DNA of 5,582 nucleotides from Paracoccaceae bacterium (GCA_012036325.1 JAAUPC010000253.1:1-5582), one strand, 5' to 3'. Positions 1-5,277 are shown, counted from the stretch's first letter. Numbers and translations are program-made. The notes: generated from the sequence alone by a model not told the origin.

Positions 1-3
1 CAG

Positions 4-52
4 AGTATTTTTGAAAAAGAGCAAAAGGCCATTGCTCTTTTTTTCAAATACT
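4..52. terminator. Probable bidirectional intrinsic terminator, A/T-rich inverted repeat
   Basis: Two 21-base arms (4-24 and 32-52) pair around a 7-base loop, with only three mismatched positions inside the arms. The core stem GAGCAA/TTGCTC is flanked by an A run on the left and T7 (38-44) on the right, so a U-rich tail follows the stem in either direction. It could end a plus-strand gene lying left of the window and also the minus-strand unit 906-1442/182-893. The stem is low in G+C, so termination strength is uncertain. Confidence 0.6.
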
Positions 53-62
53 CCACGGGGGT

Positions 63-119
63 GCGGGGGTGTGAAACCCCCGCTGACCCGAGCCGGCTGG
101 CGCGCCCTTCGCGCGCCAG
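63..119. repeat. Two perfect G+C-rich hairpins in tandem
   Basis: GCGGGGGT (63-70) pairs perfectly with ACCCCCGC (76-83) over a 5-base loop. CTGGCGCGC (97-105) pairs perfectly with GCGCGCCAG (111-119), again over a 5-base loop. They follow the A/T-rich hairpin at 4-52, so 4-119 holds three successive stem-loops. No T run follows either of these two, so they may be mRNA 3'-end stabilisers or part of a dispersed intergenic repeat rather than terminators. 120-181 shows nothing recognisable. Confidence 0.55.
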
Positions 120-181
120 AGGCGAGACAAAGGATATGCGCGGAACGCGCTCAATTTGATAGGCGCCGGTCGGATACCCGC

Positions 182-893
182 TCAGACGGCCAGAAAATTG
201 GTGAACTCCCAGGGGTCAGCCTCGTCGCGGTCTTCGGCAAAGTGGTTGATCCGGTTCAGGAGCGGCTTCCGTAGGTGCAATGGAATTCCACCCGGCCCCG
301 ATAGGGGCGCTGGACCTCAAGACAGCGGACATGGTCCATCTCATCCACCGTCAGGATATGGCTGTCAGGCTGGCGCAGCCCCGCTCCGTTCATCGCATGC
401 AAGGACAGGATCGCATCGCTGCAGGGGTGGTAGGCCTAGTGACAGGTCGGGCGATAGACCGCCTGATACCCATCCCACACGGTGTAGTAGTCCGGGATCG
501 ACAGCGCCTCGTTGTGGGTGATGACCAGCCCGAACTGCGCACCCGCGCCGGGGCACCAGGACCGCAGCCAAGTATTGCACCCCGATCTCTTGCGCCAAGG
601 TCATCAGCGCGATGGGGTCGACATCCTCAGACAGGTTCACGATCATGCCGCGCCCGTCAGGGAAGAACCCGCGCAGCACCTCGGCATAGGTGTCCGGGGT
701 CAGCGCGACCTGCAGGTGCCGGATGCCATGGTCCAGCATAAGGGGGGCAAAATGCCCCGAAGGCTCAATCACCGTAAAGCGGTCCCGGTCAAACCCGATA
801 TGGCGTTCGATCAAGGGCAGCACCCCGCCTGATCGAGCCAAAACCGATCATCACAAGCGCGCCATCAATGCGCGCCTGCACTTTATCCGTCAT
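182..893 (-). pseudogene. hss: Homospermidine synthase, decayed pseudogene
   Basis: Homospermidine synthase is an NAD-dependent enzyme that makes homospermidine from putrescine and/or spermidine; family members are about 470-480 residues. Here about 234 codons of matching sequence lie in three frames. 893-831 gives MTDKVQARIDGALVMIGFGS, the Rossmann nucleotide-binding loop. A 1-2 base indel shifts to the frame from 829, with GVLPLIERHIGF and later NLSEDVDPIALMTLAQEIGV. From about 558 another frame resumes with ITHNEALSIPDYYTVW, hits an in-frame TAG at 438-436 where a Tyr is expected (CH*AYHPCSDA), and continues to DEMDHVRCLEVQRPY. A final shift near 262 gives the C-terminus DEADPWEFTNFLAV and TGA at 184-182. 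Roughly 200 residues are missing near 560 and about 60 more after LSLHAMNG. A ribosome-binding site (AAGGTGG, about 900-906) still precedes the ATG. The damage is too great for sequencing error. The family call is from recognised conserved segments. Confidence 0.82.
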
Positions 894-905
894 CGGGTTG
901 CCACC

Positions 906-1442
906 TTACTTGTAGGATCTGGCCTGCAGATAATCCATCAAGGCCATCAACACGCCCGAGATCACGAAGGTCAGATGGATGACCACCAGCCAGTACATCT
1001 CGGTCTCGCCAAAGCTGGTCGCGCTATCTAGGTCACTGATCTCCATGAACCGCTTGAGGAGATGGATCCCCGATATCGCCACGATGCTGGCGATCAGCTT
1101 CATCTTCAGCCCGCCGAAATCAACCTTGCCCATCCAGCCCGGCTTGTCCGCACCAGCGTCGAAGTCGAACTTCGAGACAAAGCTCTCATAGCCGGAAAAC
1201 ATCACGATCAGCAGAAGGTTGGCCGCCAGCGTCAGGTCAATCAGCGTCAGCGCGACCAGGATCATCTTGTCGGCCGACATCACAATGACCTGCGGGATGT
1301 AGTAGATCAGCTCCTTCAGGAAGATGACGGTCAGCATCCCCAAGGCGACGGCAAGACCCAGATACATCGGGGCCATCAGCCAGCGGCTGGCAAAAAGGCT
1401 GCGCTCAAAGCGGGCTTCGATCGTGCGTTCGTCCTTCGACAT
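906..1442 (-). CDS. UPF0114 (YqhA-like, TIGR00645) inner-membrane protein
   Basis: A 178-residue integral membrane protein of the UPF0114/YqhA family, whose biochemical role is unknown. Hydrophobic segments lie at about residues 23-42, 60-82, 113-128 and 149-168, giving about four membrane spans. Family-like stretches are SRWLMAPMYLGL (19-30), FSGYESFVSKFD (82-93) and GGLKMKLIASIVAISGIHLL (110-129). The length is slightly above that of E. coli YqhA (about 164). The ATG at 1442-1440 is preceded by GAAGGGAG about 7 bases upstream, a good ribosome-binding site. The hss pseudogene begins 12 bp after the TAA stop, so the two were probably one transcription unit. The upstream side is divergent from the arsR-type gene across about 126 bp; I see no convincing minus-strand promoter there. 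Confidence 0.88.
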   Translation of the reverse strand: MSKDERTIEARFERSLFASRWLMAPMYLGLAVALGMLTVIFLKELIYYIPQVIVMSADKMILVALTLIDLTLAANLLLIVMFSGYESFVSKFDFDAGADKPGWMGKVDFGGLKMKLIASIVAISGIHLLKRFMEISDLDSATSFGETEMYWLVVIHLTFVISGVLMALMDYLQARSYK

Positions 1443-1520
1443 TCCGGCGCTCCCTTCGGGCTTTCAACAGCGGATTACCAGAGCGCCTTCAAATGAAAAG
1501 CCCCTCCATTACTTCAACCG

Positions 1521-1550
1521 TTGACATGCAGGCATTTGCCTGCCTATTCT
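1521..1550 (+). promoter_or_regulatory. Sigma-70-type promoter of the ArsR/SRPBCC unit
   Basis: TTGACA (1521-1526) is a perfect -35 hexamer. TATTCT (1545-1550) is a fair -10 hexamer, 18 bp away. Transcription would begin near 1557, only about 12 bases before the ATG at 1569, with the ribosome-binding sequence AGAGGTG at 1557-1563 at the very 5' end of the mRNA. This placement also argues against any start codon upstream of 1569. Confidence 0.75.
1528..1543. promoter_or_regulatory. Candidate ArsR-family operator, perfect inverted repeat
   Basis: GCAGGCA (1528-1534) and TGCCTGC (1537-1543) are perfect inverted 7-base arms separated by TT. The palindrome fills the spacer between the -35 and -10 hexamers of the promoter. 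ArsR-family dimers commonly bind such sites at their own promoter and block RNA polymerase, so autorepression is the likely function. This is inferred from position and symmetry. Confidence 0.7.
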
Positions 1551-1568
1551 GACCCCAGAGGTGCAAGC

Positions 1569-1889
1569 ATGGACGCGGACAAGGTCTTCAAGGCACTGGG
1601 CGACCCGACCCGCCGCAAGCTCCTAGATCTTTTGTGCGCGCAGAACGGCCAGAGCCTTGGCCAGCTCTGCGAACATCTCGCCATGGCCCGGCAATCGGTC
1701 ACCCAGCATCTTGACCTCTTGGAAAAGGCCAACCTGGTCTCGACCGTCCGCCGGGGCCGCGAGAAACATCACTTCATCAACCCCGTGCCGCTTCACGAGA
1801 TCTATGAACGCTGGGTCCGCAAGTTCGAAACCCAGCGCCTGACCCTCTTGCATGACCTGAAACGCGAACTGGAAGGAAACTCCGAATGA
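1569..1889 (+). CDS. ArsR/SmtB-family winged-helix transcriptional repressor
   Basis: A 106-residue protein, almost entirely one winged-helix domain. FKALGDPTRRKLLDLLC (7-23) is the ArsR-type first helix. SLGQLCEHLAMARQSVTQHL (29-48) contains the helix-turn-helix, with the recognition helix around 41-52. VRRGREKHHFI (60-70) is the wing, followed by a dimerisation helix at about 74-103. The metal-binding ELCVCDL motif of ArsR/SmtB sensors is absent (only QLCEHL, one Cys), so metal sensing is not supported. The start is set by AGAGGTG five bases before the ATG and by the promoter upstream. The stop overlaps the next ATG (ATGA). ArsR regulators of this subgroup are often paired with SRPBCC/AHSA1-like genes, as here. 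It probably represses its own operon through the palindrome at 1528-1543; the inducer is unknown. Confidence 0.9.
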   Translation: MDADKVFKALGDPTRRKLLDLLCAQNGQSLGQLCEHLAMARQSVTQHLDLLEKANLVSTVRRGREKHHFINPVPLHEIYERWVRKFETQRLTLLHDLKRELEGNSE

Positions 1890-2358
1890 CCCTCGCCCCC
1901 ACCACGACCGCACCACCTTCGTCTACACCACCTTCATCGCCGCCCCGCCGGACAAGGTCTTCGACGCCATCACCAGCGCCGACATCTCCAGCCGCTACTG
2001 GGGCCACGCCAACGTCTCCGACTGGCAGCCCGGCTCGCGGTGGGAGCATGTCGGCAATGCCAGCAAGACCGCCGAACTTGTGGGCCGTGTGGTCGAACAC
2101 ACGCCCCCGTCCAGACTGGTGATCTCCTGGGTGAACAAATCGCAAGAGGCCGAGCCTGAGGCCTATTCCCGCGTCACCTTCGACGTCATCCCCTATGACG
2201 GCATGACCAAGCTCATCGTCACCCATGATGACCTGATCAAGGGCAGCGGCATGGCAGAGGGCGTCACCAAGGGCTGGCCCATCGTGCTTTCCAGCCTGAA
2301 ATCCTACCTCGAAACCGGCACCGGCCTGAACGTCTTCGCCAATCCGAAAGCCGCGTGA
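1886..2358 (+). CDS. SRPBCC/AHSA1-like (START-superfamily) protein with an apparent frameshift after the start
   Basis: The product belongs to the SRPBCC fold, Hsp90-ATPase-activator-like branch: a small helix-grip domain with a hydrophobic ligand pocket. Its ligand is unknown. From about 1910 the reading frame is clean: DRTTFVYTTFIAAPPDKVFD at the N-terminus, SSRYWGHANVSDWQPGSRWE next, GRVVEHTPPSRLVISW in the middle, and KGWPIVLSSLKSYLETG near the end. That frame has no ATG, GTG or TTG between the stop at 1858 and the domain start; the first usable codon is an internal GTG at 2080. The ATG at 1886, overlapping the ArsR stop, is one base out of phase. Adding one C to the C5 run at 1896-1900 would give MTLAPHHDRTTFVY and a 157-residue protein of normal size. 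So either the gene is a recent frameshift mutant or the base is missing by sequencing error. The domain itself shows no other damage. Confidence 0.75.
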
Positions 2359-2360
2359 CA

Positions 2361-2395
2361 CAAAAGAAAAGGGGCCCGCCACCCGGCAGGCCCCC
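2361..2395 (-). terminator. Intrinsic terminator of rpsD
   Basis: A 10-bp stem with one mismatch (2371-2380 with 2385-2394) and a 4-base loop is strongly G+C rich. Read on the minus strand it is followed by TTTTCTTTTG (2370-2361), a U-rich tail. It begins about 35 bases past the rpsD stop codon and also lies just after the stop of the convergent SRPBCC gene. In the plus direction it lacks a T run, so it serves rpsD chiefly. Confidence 0.85.
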
Positions 2396-2429
2396 GCAGT
2401 CTTGGGGTGCGCGACAGCGCCCCGAACCG

Positions 2430-3050
2430 TTAGTTCTTCGCGTAGAATTCGACGACCAGGTTCGGTTCCATCTGCACCGGATAGGGCACATCGCCCAGGC
2501 CCGGGGTGCGCACGAACTTTACCACCATCTTGTTGTGGTCGACTTCCAGGTAATCCGGCACGTCCCGCTCGGTCAGCGCGATGGCTTCCAGGATCAGCCC
2601 CATCTGACGCGACTTCTCGCGGACCGAGATGACATCGCCTTCCGCCACGCGGTACGAGGCGATGTTGACCCGCTTGCCGTTCACCAGGACGTGGCCATGG
2701 TTCACGAACTGCCGCGCCGCGAAGATCGTCGGGACCAGCTTGGCGCGGTAAACCACCGCATCCAGACGGCGCTCCAAGAGGCCGATCAGCATCTCACCGG
2801 TGTCGCCGCGCACACGCTCGGCCTCGCCATAGATCTTGCGGAACTGCTTTTCGGTCAGGTCGCCGTAATAGCCCTTCAGCTTCTGCTTGGCGCGCAGCTG
2901 CGTGCCGAAGTCGGAAAGCTTGTTCTTCCGGCGCTGGCCGTGCTGGCCCGGGCCATACTCGCGCTTGTTCACCGGGGACTTCGGCCGCCCCCAGATGTTT
3001 TCGCCCATCCGGCGGTCAATCTTGTACTTGGCAGAGGTGCGTTTGGTCAC
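2430..3050 (-). CDS. rpsD: 30S ribosomal protein S4
   Basis: S4 is a primary 16S rRNA-binding protein that starts assembly of the 30S body and affects decoding fidelity. The 206-residue length is standard. The N-terminal Ribosomal_S4 domain (about 3-93) includes IDRRMGENIWGRPKSPVNKR and YGPGQHGQRRKNKLSDFG. The S4 RNA-binding domain (about 94-157) includes RRLDAVVYRAKLVPTIFAAR and HGHVLVNGKRVNIASYRV. The N-terminal zinc-binding cysteines are absent, as in the C-minus form of S4. The start is GTG (3050-3048) with AAGGAG seven bases upstream; the ATG at 3066 is out of frame. The gene stands alone here, not in an alpha operon next to rpsK/rpoA, which is usual in Rhodobacterales. It has its own promoter, a structured leader and a terminator. 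Confidence 0.98.
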   Translation of the reverse strand: MTKRTSAKYKIDRRMGENIWGRPKSPVNKREYGPGQHGQRRKNKLSDFGTQLRAKQKLKGYYGDLTEKQFRKIYGEAERVRGDTGEMLIGLLERRLDAVVYRAKLVPTIFAARQFVNHGHVLVNGKRVNIASYRVAEGDVISVREKSRQMGLILEAIALTERDVPDYLEVDHNKMVVKFVRTPGLGDVPYPVQMEPNLVVEFYAKN

Positions 3051-3062
3051 CGCTGATCTCCT

Positions 3063-3113
3063 TCATGTTTGCGAAGGGCGTTGTCCTTTCCGGGTCTCCC
3101 CAGCGACAGGCAT
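3063..3113 (-). other. Possible 16-codon upstream ORF in the rpsD leader
   Basis: ATG at 3113-3111 opens a 16-codon frame (MPVAGETRKGQRPSQT) whose TGA (3065-3063) is adjacent to the rpsD ribosome-binding site. GAGG directly abuts the ATG, which is too close for good initiation, so translation is doubtful. It is listed because its stop position would let a terminating ribosome affect rpsD initiation. Confidence 0.2.
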
Positions 3114-3141
3114 CCTCTTGCGAGGGCCACCAACACCAATG

Positions 3142-3165
3142 AAAAGCCCCGGAATCGCTTCCGGG
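3142..3165 (-). promoter_or_regulatory. Stem-loop followed by a U stretch at the 5' end of the rpsD leader
   Basis: On the minus strand CCCGGAA (3165-3159) pairs perfectly with TTCCGGG (3154-3148) around the tetraloop GCGA. GCTTTTC follows, with T4 at 3145-3142. The predicted transcription start (about 3168) lies only a few bases before the stem, so the rpsD mRNA would begin with this hairpin. It resembles a short terminator/attenuator or a 5' stabilising stem-loop. A second pairing between AAGCCCCGG (3144-3152) and CCGGGCTT (3170-3177) overlaps it and would compete. Confidence 0.5.
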
Positions 3166-3174
3166 ACTGCCGGG

Positions 3175-3202
3175 CTTATAGAGGACCAACCGGCGGAGTC
3201 AA
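3175..3202 (-). promoter_or_regulatory. rpsD: rpsD promoter
   Basis: Read on the minus strand, TTGACT (3202-3197) and TATAAG (3180-3175) are good -35 and -10 hexamers with a 16-bp spacer. The start would be near 3168, giving a leader of about 118 nt before the GTG. Near-consensus boxes fit a highly expressed ribosomal protein gene. Confidence 0.75.
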
Positions 3203-3305
3203 CACCACCCCACCCCGTAGGTCGGGGCGTAACACGACTTACGCATACGCTGCCCTACGATCTTAACGTTACCTTCGCACTTCATGGGCGATGCTCCCCC
3301 AAAAT

Positions 3306-3348
3306 GCCGGCGAACATTGACTCGCCTTCCCAATACACGCGATATATT
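3306..3348 (+). promoter_or_regulatory. Putative promoter region of the restriction-modification genes, with a GCCGGC site
   Basis: TTGACT (3317-3322) resembles a -35 box. TATATT (3343-3348) is a good -10 box but the spacing is 20 bp; a poorer -10 (CGATAT, 3340-3345) has the normal 17 bp. A start near 3355 would leave about 20 bases before the methyltransferase ATG. GCCGGC, the predicted target of this system, is at 3306-3311, six bases from the -35 box. GGCGA (3309-3313) and TCGCC (3322-3326) form an inverted repeat straddling the -35 box. Promoter assignment is tentative. 3203-3305 holds only weak inverted repeats (GCGTAA 3227-3232 with TTACGC 3239-3244; TAACGTTA 3264-3271). Confidence 0.4.
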
Positions 3349-3374
3349 GCCTCAAGACAAAAGGTATCTACCAC

Positions 3375-4346
3375 ATGCGGTCCCCACTCACGTCAATTGA
3401 ACTATGCGCTGGCGGAGGCGGCCAAGCCCTTGGCCTGGAAGGTGCGGGTTTTGGACATGAGGCGCTGGTCGAAATCGATGACTGGTCCCGTCAGACCCTC
3501 AAACTGAACCGACCACAGTGGAATGTCATCGAAGGTGCGCAATCCGACCTGACTAAATTCGATGCCGCCGCGTACCGGGGCGTCGATCTGGTCGCAGGCG
3601 GGGTTCCCTGCCCGCCATTTTCCGTTGCAGGCAAGCAACTTGGTTCGGCAGATGAGCGTGACCTTTTCCCAGAAGCGATCCGCATCGTTGATCAGGTCCG
3701 CCCAAAGGCCGTGATGCTGGAAAACGTCCGTGGCTTTCTCGATACCATCTTTTCCGATTACCGCCACAAACTGAGGGAACAACTGAGACTCCTCGGCTAC
3801 AGCCGGGTCGAATGGTCGCTCCTCAACGCAAGCGATTACGGAGTCCCTCAGCTTCGCCCGCGCGTGGTCATCGTCGCGATCCAAGACGCCTACGCTGACG
3901 CCTTTGCATGGCCTCATCGCAACCTGGCCCGACCCTCTACAGTGGGTCAAACCCTGCATGACCTTATGTCAGCAAACGGTTGGCCGGGTGCGGATGCCTG
4001 GCGAGACGAGGCTGACGAAATCGCACCAACAATCGTCGGCGGTTCCAAGAAGCATGGTGGCCCCGACCTTGGTCCAACACGCGCCCGTAAGGCTTGGGCG
4101 TCGCTGGTCGTCAACGGGGGCAGTATCGCTGAAGACGCTCCAACGCCCGATTTTGTTGGAATGCCACGCCTGACTGTCAGGATGGTGGCCCGCCTGCAAG
4201 GGTTCCCTGACACTTGGGCGTTTGCGGGCAAAAAGACCGCTGCCTATCGGCAGGTCGGAAATGCCTTCCCGCCGCCCGTAGCACAAGCCGTAGCTCTGAA
4301 CCTGCGAGCGGCGATCACGACCCGACGTCTGTTCGCGGTCGCTTGA
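3375..4346 (+). CDS. DNA (cytosine-5-)-methyltransferase of a Type II restriction-modification system
   Basis: The enzyme transfers a methyl group from S-adenosylmethionine to C5 of cytosine, protecting host DNA from the partner endonuclease. The 323 residues show the ordered C5-methyltransferase motifs: motif I IELCAGGGGQALGLEGAGF (8-26, AdoMet site); motif IV GGVPCPPFSVAG (75-86) with catalytic Cys79; motif VI LENVRG (115-120); motif VIII QLRPR (159-163); a target-recognition region at about 185-262 with PTIVGGSKKHGGPDLG; motif IX LTVRMVARLQGFPDTW (266-281); and motif X YRQVGNAFPPPVA (291-303). There is no N-terminal helix-turn-helix extension. The start ATG has a weak AAAGG about 10 bases upstream. 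The stop overlaps the endonuclease start (TGATG), so the two are co-transcribed and probably translationally coupled. Specificity for GCCGGC is inferred from the partner endonuclease. Confidence 0.95.
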   Translation: MRSPLTSIELCAGGGGQALGLEGAGFGHEALVEIDDWSRQTLKLNRPQWNVIEGAQSDLTKFDAAAYRGVDLVAGGVPCPPFSVAGKQLGSADERDLFPEAIRIVDQVRPKAVMLENVRGFLDTIFSDYRHKLREQLRLLGYSRVEWSLLNASDYGVPQLRPRVVIVAIQDAYADAFAWPHRNLARPSTVGQTLHDLMSANGWPGADAWRDEADEIAPTIVGGSKKHGGPDLGPTRARKAWASLVVNGGSIAEDAPTPDFVGMPRLTVRMVARLQGFPDTWAFAGKKTAAYRQVGNAFPPPVAQAVALNLRAAITTRRLFAVA

Positions 4347-5185
4347 TGACAGTGTGGCTCGAAACGGCGCGGCGTGAATTCCATGCCAGGTGCCTTTCCG
4401 GTCCAATCACGATCACCAAGGGCTTGCCGAGCATTGCCGATATCGCAAACGGTCCGAGCCGGGAAATCTCGATCGGGCTAATCGCCAAGCTTGGCCAATC
4501 CATTGACCACGCTGAGAAACCTCCTGGACAGACCGCTGGGGCGATGTTCGAAAGTGCCTGTCTGTCGTTCCTAGAAGCCTCGCTCGCAAAACTGGCGCAC
4601 ATCCGGCCCGGCACATTCCGCGTCGCTAAAGGTCGGACGATTTCCCAGTTCGAGCAGTATGCCCATCTGGACGAACTGCGTGTCCTGGCCAATGCCAGTC
4701 GTGAGTTGAAGACGCTGCTCGGTACGGACTACCTGATCAAACCGGATGTCGTGGTCATCAAAGACGCCCTCGACGATGCTGAAATCAACAAGACTTCACT
4801 TCTTGTCAACAACTCAGTCGCCCGCCGAACCGCGCTTCGGTCAGCGAATGGTGCGAAGCCATCGCTGCACGCGTCCGTAAGCTGCAAGCTGACAATCCGT
4901 TCAGATCGGGTTCAGAACACTCGATCCGAGGCATTGAACCTGCTTCGCAACCGGAAGGGGCGGTCACCGCATATCGTTGCCGTGACGGCCGAACCGACGC
5001 CATCCCGGATCGCTGCAATCGCATTGGGCACCGGCGATATAGACTGCGTTTACCACTTTGCGCTGCCAGAACTGGTTGAAGTGCTGAGGGAACAGAATCG
5101 TGAGTCTCTCGAATTGGTCGAGACGATGATCGACGGCAAACGCCTGCGCGACATTGCGGACTTGCCGCTCGACCTTGCGATCTAG
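4346..5185 (+). CDS. NgoMIV-family Type II restriction endonuclease (predicted site GCCGGC)
   Basis: NgoMIV of Neisseria gonorrhoeae is a tetrameric Type II enzyme that cuts G^CCGGC. This 279-residue protein (NgoMIV about 286) matches it along its length: HIRPG (85-89), QFEQYAHL (101-108), SCKLTIRSDRVQNTRSEALN (179-198), RNRKGRSPHIVAVTAEPTPS (201-220), IALGTGDIDCVYHFAL (225-240) and KRLRDIADLPLDLAI (265-279). The active-site residues map to Glu69 (FES), Asp134 (KPD), Ser179-Cys180-Lys181 and Glu195, i.e. the PD...SxK...E pattern with no loss. Base-reading Arg185, Asp187, Arg188 and Gln62 also match. The 30-40 loop, which holds an outer-base contact (Ser36) in NgoMIV, is less alike. ATG 4346 is chosen over an in-frame upstream TTG (4214) because homology starts here and the TGATG overlap fits coupling. 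The comparison is with the NgoMIV sequence and structure as remembered. No terminator follows in 5186-5277. Confidence 0.93.
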   Translation: MTVWLETARREFHARCLSGPITITKGLPSIADIANGPSREISIGLIAKLGQSIDHAEKPPGQTAGAMFESACLSFLEASLAKLAHIRPGTFRVAKGRTISQFEQYAHLDELRVLANASRELKTLLGTDYLIKPDVVVIKDALDDAEINKTSLLVNNSVARRTALRSANGAKPSLHASVSCKLTIRSDRVQNTRSEALNLLRNRKGRSPHIVAVTAEPTPSRIAAIALGTGDIDCVYHFALPELVEVLREQNRESLELVETMIDGKRLRDIADLPLDLAI

Positions 5186-5277
5186 ACGCTCCCCCCAACC
5201 CTTAACAAACCCCTAACGCCCACAGCCAACCCATTGGAATCCCTTGTGGAATCCGTTTTGTCCGCCGTGGACAGACC

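Noticed and set aside
1521..1568. Upstream in-frame TTG start for the ArsR protein
   Set aside because: That TTG is part of the -35 hexamer and the added residues match nothing; ATG 1569 has a ribosome-binding site.
1886..2122. 78-codon Pro/Thr/Ser-rich frame starting at the ATGA overlap
   Set aside because: It is the out-of-phase reading of the SRPBCC gene; the conserved protein is in another frame.
2355..3056. 233-codon plus-strand open frame across rpsD
   Set aside because: Exact antisense shadow of rpsD; composition-driven, with no recognisable domain.
4214..4345. 44-residue N-terminal extension of the endonuclease from a TTG
   Set aside because: It overlaps the methyltransferase motif X region and is unlike NgoMIV; homology starts at ATG 4346.
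3402..4406. Minus-strand open frames of 185 and 145 codons inside the methyltransferase gene
   Set aside because: Antisense shadows of a gene with complete C5-methyltransferase motifs.
3247..5206. Similar 21-base segments flanking the restriction-modification pair (3247-3267 and 5186-5206, both ACGCT...CTTAAC)
   Set aside because: Only 14 of 21 positions match in C-rich sequence; too weak to call insertion repeats.
5202..5217. CtrA-like site, TTAA-N7-CTAAC
   Set aside because: It has one mismatch to the TTAA-N7-TTAA consensus and lies between two converging genes, where no promoter is expected.
5259..5273. 5-bp hairpin TGTCC/GGACA as terminator for the endonuclease or acuI
   Set aside because: Short stem and no T run on either side.
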